DNA from: Heracleum sosnowskyi
Taxonomy: Eukaryota > Streptophyta > Magnoliopsida > Apiales > Apiaceae
Direction of reading: 5' to 3'
DNA length: 64,000 nt
Assembly: GCA_030848705.1 (NCBI GenBank)
Contig: CM061245.1
Coordinates: 37,700,711 to 37,764,710, forward strand
Shown here: positions 22,422 to 37,175 of the stretch, in pieces
Numbering within the stretch: the stretch's first letter is position 1
Layout of the letters: the number at the start of each line of letters is the position of its first letter
Notes under the pieces: generated by a model
Database searches by the model: none
What the model saw: the letters and a program-made list of their open reading frames with translations, nothing else
Told to the model about the DNA's origin: nothing
Position numbers and translations under genes: made by a program

Positions 22422-22972
22422 TGCAATCAGACAACACTGATCACACAACGCTCGGTCGAAAAAGTGTTGCCCAGAATTAACTGACAACGGTTATTTTTCA
22501 ACCTCGAAAAAGTATTGTCTAATCCAGGGTGATTACAACGGTTTAAAAACCATTGTCTAGAAAATTGAATTAGACAACGGTATTTTTAAAGTGCTGTTGC
22601 GTAAGCGTGACCAATAGACAACTATTTTCAGCAGTATTGTGTGAATAACCCTAAGACAATGCTACAGAAAACCGTTGTTATAATGATACAACTGTTTTTT
22701 TAGTCGTATTATGCGAATAATCCTGAGACAATGGTGCAGCAAACCGTTGTGGGAATGAGACAAGTGTTTTTTAACATTTATTGTTTAAGAAGTCTACAAA
22801 CAACGGTAGTTGTAGAGTGTTGAAATTAGAGTACTTTAAAAAAAATAGGGACATACCAATCTTAGAATAAAATCCAAGTAACATACCCAATATTATAAAA
22901 ACCAATATTGATATCATTTAATTACAAAGTCGTGAGTAAATTGTCTTATATTAATATATATATGTCGCGACT
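22422..22972. repeat. Left subterminal region of CACTA-1
   Basis: ACAACG/CGTTGT and near variants (ACAACGG, CCGTTGT, GACAACGG, CATTGTCTAG) recur densely in both orientations between 22440 and 22810, thinning towards the array. Short motifs repeated in both orientations are the expected transposase-binding subterminal repeats of CACTA elements. From about 22920 the sequence passes into a truncated first array unit. Confidence 0.75.
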
Positions 22973-25900
22973 CACGTATGTTTTATGTATTCGATTTATA
23001 TATATAAACTTTATGTTTTATGATATACACAACAGATTTTTTTATAAAATCATTGTGTGAGTAAATACGTTACAACAATTTTATTAGGTAAATCGTTGAC
23101 TGTATCAAAATCGCTGATTTTTTTTTTATAAATTTTATTTGTTGTCCTTAATACATAAATATCACACACTTGATGCAATGTTATCATAGAAATCTTGAAT
23201 ATTTAATATTATCACACACTTGTTGTATTTGATTTTTTGAAAAATATTTATTTGGTTGAGATCTTAACGGTCAACTAGTGATTTGACTAGTACTTTTAAC
23301 TAGTGTTTCGTCCTAGATTGATATTTCAATTTTTTAAAAAAAATCTTTATCGGAGATCCAACCGCATGAATATCAAGATCACTTTATTTTAATGATATTA
23401 CAAAAATTTCAGAAAAAAATAAATTTATTTGGTTTAAGATCTTAACGGTCAACTACTCATTTGACTAGTACTCACGTATGTTTTGTTTATATGATTTCAA
23501 AAATGTTTAAGACACTGGTTTATTTTAACAAAGTGTTGTAAGTTATAGTACATAACAATTGTTTTGGTCGAAAAACTGTTGTATAATATACACAATGGTT
23601 TCCATTTTGATCCGTATGTTGTTGAATATTCTTTGTAACAATTGTTTATTTTGTTAAACCGTTGTATGATATACACAACGGATTTTTTTTATAAAATCAT
23701 TGTGTGAGTAATTACGTTACAACGCTTTTATTAGCTAAATCGTTGTCTGTATCAAAATCGCTAATTTTTTTTATAAATTTTATTTGTTGTCCTTAATACA
23801 TAAGTGTCACACCCTTGATGCAATGTTATCATAGGAATCTTGAATATTTAATATTATCACACACTTGTTGTATTCAATTTTTTGAAAAATATTTATTTGG
23901 TTTGAGACCTTAACGGTCAACTAGTGATTTGACTAGTACTTTTAACTAGTGTTTCGTCCTAGATTGATATTTCGATTTTTAAAAAAAAATCTTTATCGGC
24001 GATCCAACCGCATGAATATCAAGATCACTTTATTTTAATGATATTACAAAAATTTCAGAAAAAAATAAATTTATTTGGTTTGAGATCTTAACGGTCAACA
24101 ACTGATTTGACTAGTACTCACGTATGTTTTGTTTATATGATTTCAAAAATGTTTAAGACACTGGTTTATTTTAACAAAGTGTTGTAAGTTATAGTACTTA
24201 ACAATTGTTTTGGTCGAAAAACTGATGTATAATATACACAATGGTTTCCATTTTGATCCGTATGTTGTTGAATATTCTTTGTAACAATTGTTTAGTTTGT
24301 TAAACCGTTGTATGATATACACAACGGATTTTTTTATAAAATCATTGTGTGAGTAATTACGTTACAACGCTTTTATTAGCTAAATCGTTGTCTGTATCAA
24401 AATCACTGATTTTTTTTATAAATTTTATTTGTTGTCCTTAATACATAAGTGTCACACCCTTGATGCAATGTTATCATAGGAATCTTGAATATTTAATATT
24501 ATCACACACTTGTTGTATTCGATTTTTTGAAAAATATTTATTTGGTTTGAGATCTTAACGGTCAATTAGTGATTTGACTAGTACTTTTAACTAGTGTTTC
24601 GTCCTAGATTGATATTTCGATTTTAAAAAAAAAATTTATCGGCGATCCAACAGCATGAATATCAAGATCACTTTATTTTAATGCTATTACAAAAATTTCA
24701 GAAAAAAATAAATTTATTTGGTTTGAGATCTTAACGGTCAACTACTGATTTGACTAGTACTCACGTATGTTTTGTTTATATGATTTCAAAAATGTTGAAG
24801 ACACTGGTTTATTTTAACAAAGTGTTGTAAGTTATAGTACTTAACAATTGTTTTGGTCGAAAAACTGTTGTATAATATACACAGTGGTTTCCATTTTGAT
24901 CCGTATGTTGTTGAATATTCTTTGTAACAATTGTTTATTTTGTTAAACCGTTGTATTATATACACAACGGATTTTTTTTTATAAAATCATTGTGTGAGTA
25001 ATTACGTTACAACGCTTTTATTAGCTAAATCGTTGTCTATATCAAAATCGCTGCTTTTTTTTTTATAAATTTTATTTCTTGTCCTTAATACATAAGTGTC
25101 ACACCCTTGATGCAATGTTATCATAGGAATCTTGAATATTTAATATTATCACACACTTGTTGTATTCGATTTTTTGAAAAATATTTATTTGGTTTGAGAT
25201 CTTAACGGTCAATTAGTGATTTGACTAGTACTTTTAACTAGTGTTTCGTCCTAGATTGATATTTCGATTTTAAAAAAAAATCTTTATCGGCGATCCAACC
25301 GCATGAATATCAAGATCACTTTATTTTAATGATATTACAAAAATTTCAGAAAAAAATAAATTTATTTGGTTTGAGATCTTAACGGTCAACTACTGATTTG
25401 ACTAGTACTCACGTATGTTTTGTTTATATGATTTCAAAAATGTTTAAGACACTGGTTTATTTTAACAAATTGTTGTAAGTTATAGTACTTAACAATTGTT
25501 TTGGTCGAAAAACTGTTGTATAATATACACAATGGTTTCCATTTTGATCCGTATGTTGTTGAATATTCTTTGTAACAATTGTTTATTTTGTTAAACCGTT
25601 GTATGATATACACAACGGATTTTTTTTATAAAATCATTGTGTGAGTAATTACGTTACAACACTTTTATTATCTAAATCGTTGTCTATATCAAAATCGCTG
25701 ATTTTTTTTTTATAAATTTTATTTCTTGTCCTTAATACATAAGTGTCACACCCTTGATGCAATGTTATCATAGGAATCTTGAATATTTAATATTATCACA
25801 CACTTGTTGTATTCGATTTTTTGAAAAATATTTATTTGGTTTGAGATCTTAACGGTCAATTAGTGATTTGACTAGTACTTTTAACTAGTGTTTCGTCCTA

Positions 25901-28900
25901 GATTGATATTTCGATTTTCAAAAAAAATCTTTATCGGCGATCCAACCGCATGAATATCAAGATCACTTTATTTTAATGATATTACAAAAATTTCAGAAAA
26001 AAATAAATTTATTTGGTTTGAGATCTTAACGGTCAACTACTGATTTGACTAGTACTCACGTATGTTTTGTTTATATGATTTCAAAAATGTTTAAGACACT
26101 GGTTTATTTTAACAAATTGTTGTAAGTTATAGTACTTAACACTTGTTTTGGTCGAAAAACTGTTGTATAATATACACAATGGTTTCCATTTTGATCCGTA
26201 TGTTGTTGACTATTCTTTGTAACAATTGTTTATTTTGTTAAACCGTTGTATGATATACACAACGGATTTTTTTTTATAAAATCATTGTGTGAGTAATTAC
26301 GTTACAACGCTTTTATTAGCTAAATCGTTGTCTATATCAAAATCGCTGATTTTTTTTTTATAAATTTTATTTCTTGTCCTTAATACATAAGTGTCACACC
26401 CTTGATGCAATGTTATCATAGGAATCTTGAATATTTAATATTATCACACACTTGTTGTATTCGATTTTTTGAAAAATATTTATTTGGTTTGAGATCTTAA
26501 CGGTCAATTAGTGATTTGACTAGTACTTTTAACTAGTGTTTCGTCCTAGATTGATATTTCGATTTTAAAAAAAAATCTTTATCGGCGATCCAACCGCATG
26601 AATATCAAGATCACTTTATTTTAATGATATTACAAAAATTTCAGAAAAAAATAAATTTATTTGGTTTGACATCTTAACGGTCAACTACTGATTTGACTAG
26701 TACTCACGTATGTTTTGTTTATATGATTTCAAAAATGTTTAAGACACTGGTTTATTTTAACAAATTGTTGTAAGTTATAGTACTTAACAATTGTTTTGGT
26801 CGAAAAACTGTTGTATAATATACACAATGGTTTCCATTTTGATCCGTATGTTGTTGAATATTCTTTGTAACAATTGTTTATTTTGTTAAACCGTTGTATG
26901 ATATACACAACGGATTTTTTTTTTATAAAATCATTGTGTGAGTAATTACGTTACAACGCTTTTATTAGCTAAATCGTTGTCTATATCAAAATCGCTAATT
27001 TTTTTTTTATAAATTTTATTTCTTGTCCTTAATACATAAGTGTCACACCCTTGATGCAATGTTATCATAGGAATCTTGAATATTTAATATTATCACACAC
27101 TTGTTGTATTCGATTTTTTGAAAAATATTTATTTGGTTTGAGATCTTAACGGTCAATTAGTGAGTTGACTAGTACTTTTAACTAGTGTTTCGTCCTAGAT
27201 TGATATTTCAATTTTAAAAAAAAATCTTTATCGGCGATCCAACCGCATGAATATCAAGATCACTTTATTTTAATGATATTACAAAAATTTCAGAAAAAAA
27301 TAAATTTATTTGGTTTGAGATCTTAACGGTCAACTACTGATTTGACTAGTACTCACGTATGTTTTGTTTATATGATTTCAAAAATGTTTAAGACACTGGT
27401 TTATTTTAACAAATTGTTGTAAGTTATAGTACTTAACAATTGTTTTGGTCGAAAAACTGTTGTATAATATACACAATGGTTTCCATTTTGATCCGTATGT
27501 TGTTGAATATTCTTTGTAACAATTGTTTATTTTGTTAAACCGTTGTATGATATACACAACGGATTTTTTTTAATAAAATCATTGTGTGAGTAATTACGTT
27601 ACAACGCTTTTATTAGCTAAATCGTTGTCTATATCAAAATCGCTGATTTTTTTTTTATAAATTTTATTTCTTGTCCTTAATACATAAGTGTCACACCCTT
27701 GATGCAATGTTATCATAGGAATCTTGAATATTTAATATTATCACACACTTGTTGTATTCGATTTTTCGAAAAATATTTATTTGGTTTGAGATCTTAACGG
27801 TAAATTAGTGATTTGACTAGTACTTTTAACTAGTGTTTCGTCCTAGATTGATATTTCGATTTTCAAAACAAATCTTTATCGGCGATCCAACCGCATGAAT
27901 ATCAAGATCACTTTATTTTAATGATATTACAAAAATTTCAGAAAAAAATAAATTTATTTGGTTTGAGATCTTAACGGTCAACTACTGATTTGACTAGTAC
28001 TCACGTATGTTTTGTTTATATGATTTCAAAAATGTTTAAGACACTGGTTTATTTTAACAAATTGTTGTAAGTTATAGTACTTAACAATTGTTTTGGTCGA
28101 AAAACTGTTGTATAATATACACAATGGTTTCCATTTTGATCCATATGTTGTTGAATATTCTTTGTAACAATTGTTTATTTTGTTAAACCGTTGTATGATA
28201 TACACAACGGATTTTTTTTTATAAAATCATTGTGTGAGTAATTACGTTACAACGCTTTTATTAGCTAAATCGTTGTCTATATCAAAATCGCTAATTTTTT
28301 TTTTATAAATTTTATTTCTTGTCCTTAATACATAAGTGTCACACCCTTGATGCAATGTTATCATAGGAATCTTGAATATTTAATATTATCACACACTTGT
28401 TGTATTCGATTTTTTGAAAAATATTTATTTGGTTTGAGATCTTAACGGTCAATTAGTGAGTTGACTAGTACTTTTAACTAGTGTTTCGTCCTAGATTGAT
28501 ATTTCGATTTTAAAAAAAAATCTTTATCGGCGATCCAACCGCATGAATATCAAGATCACTTTATTTTAATGATATTACAAAAATTTCAGAAAAAAATAAA
28601 TTTATTTGGTTTGAGATCTTAACGGTCAACTACTGATTTGACTAGTACTCACGTATGTTTTGTTTATATGATTTCAAAAATGTTTAAGACACTGGTTTAT
28701 TTTAACAAATTGTTGTAAGTTATAGTACTTAACAATTGTTTTGGTCGAAAAACTGTTGTATAATATACACAATGGTTTCCATTTTGATCCGTATGTTGTT
28801 GAATATTCTTTGTAACAATTGTTTATTTTGTTAAACCGTTGTATGATATACACAACGGATTTTTTTTAATAAAATCATTGTGTGAGTAATTACGTTACAA

Positions 28901-31900
28901 CGCTTTTATTAGCTAAATCGTTGTCTATATCAAAATCGCTGATTTTTTTTTTATAAATTTTATTTCTTGTCCTTAATACATAAGTGTCACACCCTTGATG
29001 CAATGTTATCATAGGAATCTTGAATATTTAATATTATCACACACTTGTTGTATTCGATTTTTCGAAAAATATTTATTTGGTTTGAGATCTTAACGGTAAA
29101 TTAGTGATTTGACTAGTACTTTTAACTAGTGTTTCGTCCTAGATTGATATTTCGATTTTCAAAACAAATCTTTATCGGCGATCCAACCGCATGAATATCA
29201 AGATCACTTTATTTTAATGATATTACAAAAATTTCAGAAAAAAATAAATTTATTTGGTTTGAGATCTTAACGGTCAACTACTGATTTGACTAGTACTCAC
29301 GTATGTTTTGTTTATATGATTTCAAAAATGTTTAAGACACTGGTTTATTTTAACAAATTGTTGTAAGTTATAGTACTTAACAATTGTTTTGGTCGAAAAA
29401 CTGTTGTATAATATACACAATGGTTTCCATTTTGATCCGTATGTTGTTGAATATTCTTTGTAACAATTGTTTATTTTGTTAAACCGTTGTATGATATACA
29501 CAACGGATTTTTTTTTTTATAAAATCATTGTGTGAGTAATTACGTTACAACGCTTTTATTAGCTAAATCGTTGTCTATATCAAAATCGCTGATTTTTTTT
29601 TTATAAATTTTATTTCTTGTCCTTAATACATAAGTGTCACACCCTTGATGCAATGTTATCATAGGAATCTTGAATATTTAATATTATCACACACTTGTTG
29701 TATTCGATTTTTTGAAAAATATTTGTTTGGTTTGAGATCTTAACGGCCAACTAGTGATTTGACTAGTACTTTTAACTAGTGTTTCGTCCTAGATTGATAT
29801 TTCGATTTTAAAAAAAAATCTTTATCGGCGATCCAACCGCATGAATATCAAGATCACTTTATTTTAATGATATTACAAAAATTTCAGAAAAAAATAAATT
29901 TATTTGGTTTAAAATCTTAACGGTCAACTACGGATTTGATTAGTACTCACGTATGTTTTGTTTATATGATTTCAAAAAATTTTAAGACACTGGTTTATTT
30001 TAACAAATTGTTGTAAGTTATAGTACTTAACAATTGTTTTGGTCGAAAAACTGTTGTATAATATACACAATGGTTTCCATTTTGATCCGTATGTTGTTGA
30101 ATATTCTTTGTAACAATTGTTTATTTTGTTAAACCGTTGTATGATATACACAACGGATTTTTTTTTTATAAAATCATTGTGTGAGTAATTACGTTACAAC
30201 GCTTTTATTAGCTAAATCGTTGTCTATATCAAAATCGCTGATTTTTTTTTTATAAATTTTATTTCTTGTCCTTAATACATAAGTGTCACACCCTTGATGC
30301 AATGTTATCATAGGAATCTTGAATATTTAATATTATCACACACTTGTTGTATTCGATTTTTTGAAAAATATTTATTTGGTTTGAGATCTTAACGGTCAAT
30401 TAGTGATTTGACTAGTACTTTTAACTAGTGTTTCGTCCTAGATTGATATTTCGATTTTAAAAAAAAATCTTTATCGGCGATCCAACCGCATGAATATCAA
30501 GATCACTTTATTTTAATGATATTACAAAAATTTCAGAAAAAAATAAATTTATTTGGTTTGAGATCTTAACGGTCAACTACTGATTTGACTAGTACTCACG
30601 TATGTTTTGTTTATATGATTTCAAAAATGTTTAAGACACTGGTTTATTTTAACAAATTGTTGTAAGTTATAGTACTTAACAATTGTTTTGGTCGAAAAAC
30701 TGTTGTATAATATACACAATGGTTTCCATTTTGATCCGTATGTTGTTGAATATTCTTTGTAACAATTGTTTATTTTGTTAAACCGTTGTATGATATACAC
30801 AACGGATTTTTTTTATAAAATCATTGTGTGAGTAATTACGTTACAACACTTTTATTATCTAAATCGTTGTCTATATCAAAATCGCTGATTTTTTTTTTAT
30901 AAATTTTATTTCTTGTCCTTAATACATAAGTGTCACACCCTTGATGCAATGTTATCATAGGAATCTTGAATATTTAATATTATCACACACTTGTTGTATT
31001 CGATTTTTTGAAAAATATTTATTTGGTTTGAGATCTTAACGGTCAATTAGTGATTTGACTAGTACTTTTAACTAGTGTTTCGTCCTAGATTGATATTTCG
31101 ATTTTCAAAAAAAATCTTTATCGGCGATCCAACCGCATGAATATCAAGATCACTTTATTTTAATGATATTACAAAAATTTCAGAAAAAAATAAATTTATT
31201 TGGTTTGAGATCTTAACGGTCAACTACTGATTTGACTAGTACTCACGTATGTTTTGTTTATATGATTTCAAAAATGTTTAAGACACTGGTTTATTTTAAC
31301 AAATTGTTGTAAGTTATAGTACTTAACACTTGTTTTGGTCGAAAAACTGTTGTATAATATACACAATGGTTTCCATTTTGATCCGTATGTTGTTGACTAT
31401 TCTTTGTAACAATTGTTTATTTTGTTAAACCGTTGTATGATATACACAACGGATTTTTTTTTATAAGATCATTGTGTGAGTAATTACGTTACAACGCTTT
31501 TATTAGCTAAATCGTTGTCTATATCAAAATCGCTGATTTTTTTTTATAAATTTTATTTCTTGTCCTTAATACATAAGTGTCACACCCTTGATGCAATGTT
31601 ATCATAGGAATCTTGAATATTTAATATTATCACACACTTGTTGTATTCGATTTTTTGAAAAATATTTATTTGGTTTGAGATCTTAACGGTCAATTAGTGA
31701 TTTGACTAGTACTTTTAACTAGTGTTTCGTCCTAGATTGATATTTCGATTTTAAAAAAAAATCTTTATCGGCGATCCAACCGCATGAATATCAAGATCAC
31801 TTTATTTTAATGATATTACAAAAATTTCAGAAAAAAATAAATTTATTTGGTTTGACATCTTAACGGTCAACTACTGATTTGACTAGTACTCACGTATGTT

Positions 31901-34900
31901 TTGTTTATATGATTTCAAAAATGTTTAAGACACTGGTTTATTTTAACAAATTGTTGTAAGTTATAGTACTTAACAATTGTTTTGGTCGAAAAACTGTTGT
32001 ATAATATACACAATGGTTTCCATTTTGATCCGTATGTTGTTGAATATTCTTTGTAACAATTGTTTATTTTGTTAAACCGTTGTATGATATACACAACGGA
32101 TTTTTTTTTTATAAAATCATTGTGTGAGTAATTACGTTACAACGCTTTTATTAGCTAAATCGTTGTCTATATCAAAATCGCTAATTTTTTTTTTATAAAT
32201 TTTATTTCTTGTCCTTAATACATAAGTGTCACACCCTTGATGCAATGTTATCATAGGAATCTTGAATATTTAATATTATCACACACTTGTTGTATTCGAT
32301 TTTTTGAAAAATATTTATTTGGTTTGAGATCTTAACGGTCAATTAGTGAGTTGACTAGTACTTTTAACTAGTGTTTCGTCCTAGATTGATATTTCGATTT
32401 TAAAAAAAAATCTTTATCGGCGATCCAACCGCATGAATATCAAGATCACTTTATTTTAATGATATTACAAAAATTTCAGAAAAAAATAAATTTATTTGGT
32501 TTGAGATCTTAACGGTCAACTACTGATTTGACTAGTACTCACGTATGTTTTGTTTATATGATTTCAAAAATGTTTAAGACACTGGTTTATTTTAACAAAT
32601 TGTTGTAAGTTATAGTACTTAACAATTGTTTTGGTCGAAAAACTGTTGTATAATATACACAATGGTTTCCATTTTGATCCGTATGTTGTTGAATATTCTT
32701 TGTAACAATTGTTTATTTTGTTAAACCGTTGTATGATATACACAACGGATTTTTTTTAATAAAATCATTGTGTGAGTAATTACGTTACAACGCTTTTATT
32801 AGCTAAATCATTGTCTATATCAAAATCGCTGATTTTTTTTTTATAAATTTTATTTCTTGTCCTTAATACATAAGTGTCACACCCTTGATGCAATGTTATC
32901 ATAGGAATCTTGAATATTTAATATTATCACACACTTGTTGTATTCGATTTTTCGAAAAATATTTATTTGGTTTGAGATCTTAACGGTAAATTAGTGATTT
33001 GACTAGTACTTTTAACTAGTGTTTCGTCCTAGATTGATATTTCGATTTTCAAAACAAATCTTTATCGGCGATCCAACCGCATGAATATCAAGATCACTTT
33101 ATTTTAATGATATTACAAAAATTTCAGAAAAAAATAAATTTATTTGGTTTGAGATCTTAACGGTCAACTACTGATTTGACTAGTACTCACGTATGTTTTG
33201 TTTATATGATTTCAAAAATGTTTAAGACACTGGTTTATTTTAACAAATTGTTGTAAGTTATAGTACTTAACAATTGTTTTGGTCGAAAAACTGTTGTATA
33301 ATATACACAATGGTTTCCATTTTGATCCGTATGTTGTTGAATATTCTTTGTAACAATTGTTTATTTTGTTAAACCGTTGTATGATATACACAACGGATTT
33401 TTTTTTATAAAATCATTGTGTGAGTAATTACGTTACAACGCTTTTATTAGCTAAATCGTTGTCTATATCAAAATCGCTAATTTTTTTTTTATAAATTTTA
33501 TTTCTTGTCCTTAATACATAAGTGTCACACCCTTGATGCAATGTTATCATAGGAATCTTGAATATTTAATATTATCACACACTTGTTGTATTCGATTTTT
33601 TGAAAAATATTTATTTGGTTTGAGATCTTAACGGTCAATTAGTGAGTTGACTAGTACTTTTAACTAGTGTTTCGTCCTAGGTTGATATTTCGATTTTAAA
33701 AAAAAATCTTTATCGGCGATCCAACCGCATGAATATCAAGATCACTTTATTTTAATGATATTACAAAAATTTCAGAAAAAAATAAATTTATTTGGTTTGA
33801 GATCTTAACGGTCAACTACTGATTTGACTAGTACTCACGTATGTTTTGTTTATATGATTTCAAAAATGTTTAAGACACTGGTTTATTTTAACAAATTGTT
33901 GTAAGTTATAGTACTTAACAATTGTTTTGGTCGAAAAACTGTTGTATAATATACACAATGGTTTCCATTTTGATCCGTATGTTGTTGAATATTCTTTGTA
34001 ACAATTGTTTATTTTGTTAAACCGTTGTATGATATACACAACGGATTTTTTTTAATAAAATCATTGTGTGAGTAATTACGTTACAACGCTTTTATTAGCT
34101 AAATCGTTGTCTATATCAAAATCGCTGATTTTTTTTTTATAAATTTTATTTCTTGTCCTTAATACATAAGTGTCACACCCTTGATGCAATGTTATCATAG
34201 GAATCTTGAATATTTAATATTATCACACACTTGTTGTATTCGATTTTTCGAAAAATATTTATTTGGTTTGAGATCTTAACGGTAAATTAGTGATTTGACT
34301 AGTACTTTTAACTAGTGTTTCGTCCTAGATTGATATTTCGATTTTCAAAACAAATCTTTATCGGCGATCCAACCGCATGAATATCAAGATCACTTTATTT
34401 TAATGATATTACAAAAATTTCAGAAAAAAATAAATTTATTTGGTTTGAGATCTTAACGGTCAACTACTGATTTGACTAGTACTCACGTATGTTTTGTTTA
34501 TATGATTTCAAAAATGTTTAAGACACTGGTTTATTTTAACAAATTGTTGTAAGTTATAGTACTTAACAATTGTTTTGGTCGAAAAACTGTTGTATAATAT
34601 ACACAATGGTTTCCATTTTGATCCGTATGTTGTTGAATATTCTTTGTAACAATTGTTTATTTTGTTAAACCGTTGTATGATATACACAACGGATTTTTTT
34701 TTTTATAAAATCATTGTGTGAGTAATTACGTTACAACGCTTTTATTAGCTAAATCGTTGTCTATATCAAAATCGCTGATTTTTTTTTTATAAATTTTATT
34801 TCTTGTCCTTAATACATAAGTGTCACACCCTTGATGCAATGTTATCATAGGAATCTTGAATATTTAATATTATCACACACTTGTTGTATTCGATTTTTTG

Positions 34901-37175
34901 AAAAATATTTGTTTGGTTTGAGATCTTAACGGCCAACTAGTGATTTGACTAGTACTTTTAACTAGTGTTTCGTCCTAGATTGATATTTCGATTTTAAAAA
35001 AAAATCTTTATCGGCGATCCAACCGCATGAATATCAAGATCACTTTATTTTAATGATATTACAAAAATTTCAGAAAAAAATAAATTTATTTGGTTTAAAA
35101 TCTTAACGGTCAACTACGGATTTGATTAGTACTCACGTATGTTTTGTTTATATGATTTCAAAAAATTTTAAGACACTGGTTTATTTTAACAAAGTGTTGT
35201 AAGTTATAGTACTTAACAATTGTTTCAGTCGAAAAACTGTTGTATAATATACACAATGGTTTCCATTTTGATCCGTATGTTGTTGAACATTCTTTGTAAC
35301 AATTGTTTATTTTGTTAAACCGTTGTATGATATACACAACGGATTTTTTTATAAAATCATTGTGTGAGTAATTACGTTACAACGCTTTTATTAGCTAAAT
35401 CATTGTCTGTATCAAAATCGCTGATTTTTTTTTTATAAATTTTATTTGTTGTCCTTAATACATAAGTGTCACACCCTTGATGCAATGTTATCATAGGAAT
35501 CTTGAATATTTAATATTATAACACACTTGTTGTATTCGATTTTTTGAAAAATATTTATTTGGTTTGAGATCTTAACGGTCAATTAGAGATTTGACTAGTA
35601 CTTTTAACTAGTGTTTCGTCCTAGATTGATATTTCGATTTGAAAAAAAAATCTTTATCGGCGATCCAACCGCATGAATATCAAGATCACTTTATTTTAAT
35701 GATATTACAAAAATTTCAGAAAAAAATAAATTTATTTGGTTTGAGATCTTAACGGTCAACTACTGATTTGACTAGTACTCACGTATGTTTTGTTTATATG
35801 ATTTCAAAAATGTTTAAGACACTGGTTTATTTTAACAAAGTGTTGTAAGTTATAGTACTTAACAATTGTTTTGGTCGAAAAACTGTTGTATAATATACAC
35901 AATGGTTTCCATTTTGATCCGTATGTTGTTGAATATTCTTTGTAACAATTGTTTATTTTGTTAAACCGTTGTATGATATACACAACGGATTTTTTTTATA
36001 AAATCATTGTGTGAGTAATTACGTTACAATGCTTTTATTAGCTAAATCGTTGTCTATATCAAAATCGCTGATTTTTTTTTTATAAATTTTATTTCTTGTC
36101 CTTAATACATAAGTGTCACACCCATGATGCAATGTTGTCATAGGAATCTTGAATATTTAATATTATCACACACTTGTTGTATTCGATTTTTTGAAAAATA
36201 TTTATTTGGTTTGAGATCTTAACGGTCAATTAGTGATTTGACTAGTAGTTTTAACTAGTGTTTCGTCCTAGATTGATATTTCGATTTTAAAAAAAAATCT
36301 TTATCGGCGATCCAACCGCATGAATATCAAGATCACTTTATTTTAATGATATTACAAAAATTTCAGAAAAAAATAAATTTATTTGGTTTGAGATCTTAAC
36401 GGTCAACTACTGATTTGACTAGTACTCACGTATGTTTTGTTTATATGATTTCAAAAATGTTTAAGACACTGGTTTATTTTAACAAAGTGTTGTAAGTTAT
36501 AGTACTTAACAATTGTTTTGGTCGAAAAACTGTTGTATAATATACACAATGGTTTCCATTTTGATCCGTATGTTGTTGACTATTCTTTGTAACAATTGTT
36601 TATTTTGTTAAACCGTTGTATGATATACACAACGGATTTTTTTTATAAAATCATTGTGTGAGTAATTACGTTACAACGCTTTTATTAGCTAAATCGTTGT
36701 CTGTATCAAAATCGCTGATTTTTTTTTATAAATTTTATTTCTTGTCCTTAATACATAAGTGTCACACCCTTGATGCAATGTTATCATAAGAATCTTGAAT
36801 ATTTAATATTATCACACACTTGTTGTATTCGATTTTTTGAAAAATATTTATTTGGTTTGAGATCTTAACGGTCAACTAGTGATTTGACTAGTACTTTTAA
36901 CTAGTGTTTCGTCCTAGATTGATATTTCGATTTTAAAAAAAAATCTTTATCGGCAATCCAACCGCATGAATATCAAGATCTCTTTATTTTAATGATATTA
37001 CAAAAATTTCAGAATTTTTTTTTATTTGGTTTGAGATCTTAACGGTCAACTACTGATTTGACTAGTACTCACGTATGTTTTGTTTATATGATTTCAAAAA
37101 TGTTTAAGACACTGGTTTATTTTAACAAAGTGTTGTAAGTTATAGTACTTAACAATTGTTTTGGTCGAAAACCTG
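22973..37175 (+). repeat. Tandem array of about 22 units of about 647 bp inside CACTA-1
   Basis: The word CACGTATGTTTTGTTTATATG recurs with regular spacing. Starts lie at 23473, 24119, 24762, 25410, 26057, 26705, 27354, 28002, 28650, 29298, 29948, 30597, 31244, 31891, 32540, 33188, 33836, 34484, 35134, 35780, 36427 and 37070, spaced 643-650 bp. A truncated first unit begins at 22973, and the last breaks off near 37175. Each unit holds two related segments around TTAACGGTCAA...GACTAGTACT, an inverted pair CCGTTGT...ACAACGG, poly-T/poly-A tracts of varying length, and no useful ORF. Units are very alike; differences fall mainly in homopolymer length and a few diagnostic sites. Confidence 0.95.
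25050..35190 (+). repeat. Higher-order duplication of about eight array units
   Basis: Rare variants recur about 5,186 bp apart. ACAACACTTTTATTATC occurs at about 25656 and 30842, TTGACTATTCTTTG at about 26206 and 31393, TGAGTTGACTAG at 27160 and 32346, ACGGCCAACTAG at about 29742 and 34930, and AAAAAATTTTAAGAC at 29974 and 35160. This equals eight units. A two-unit (about 1,296 bp) sub-period is also visible: TGAGTTGACTAG at 27160 and 28456, and again at 32346 and 33642. Confidence 0.85.

Noticed and set aside
22973..37175. CRISPR-like or gene-cluster interpretation of the regular repeats
   Set aside because: Units are about 647 bp, continuous and without unique spacers, and contain no ORFs; this is a satellite inside a transposon in a plant genome.
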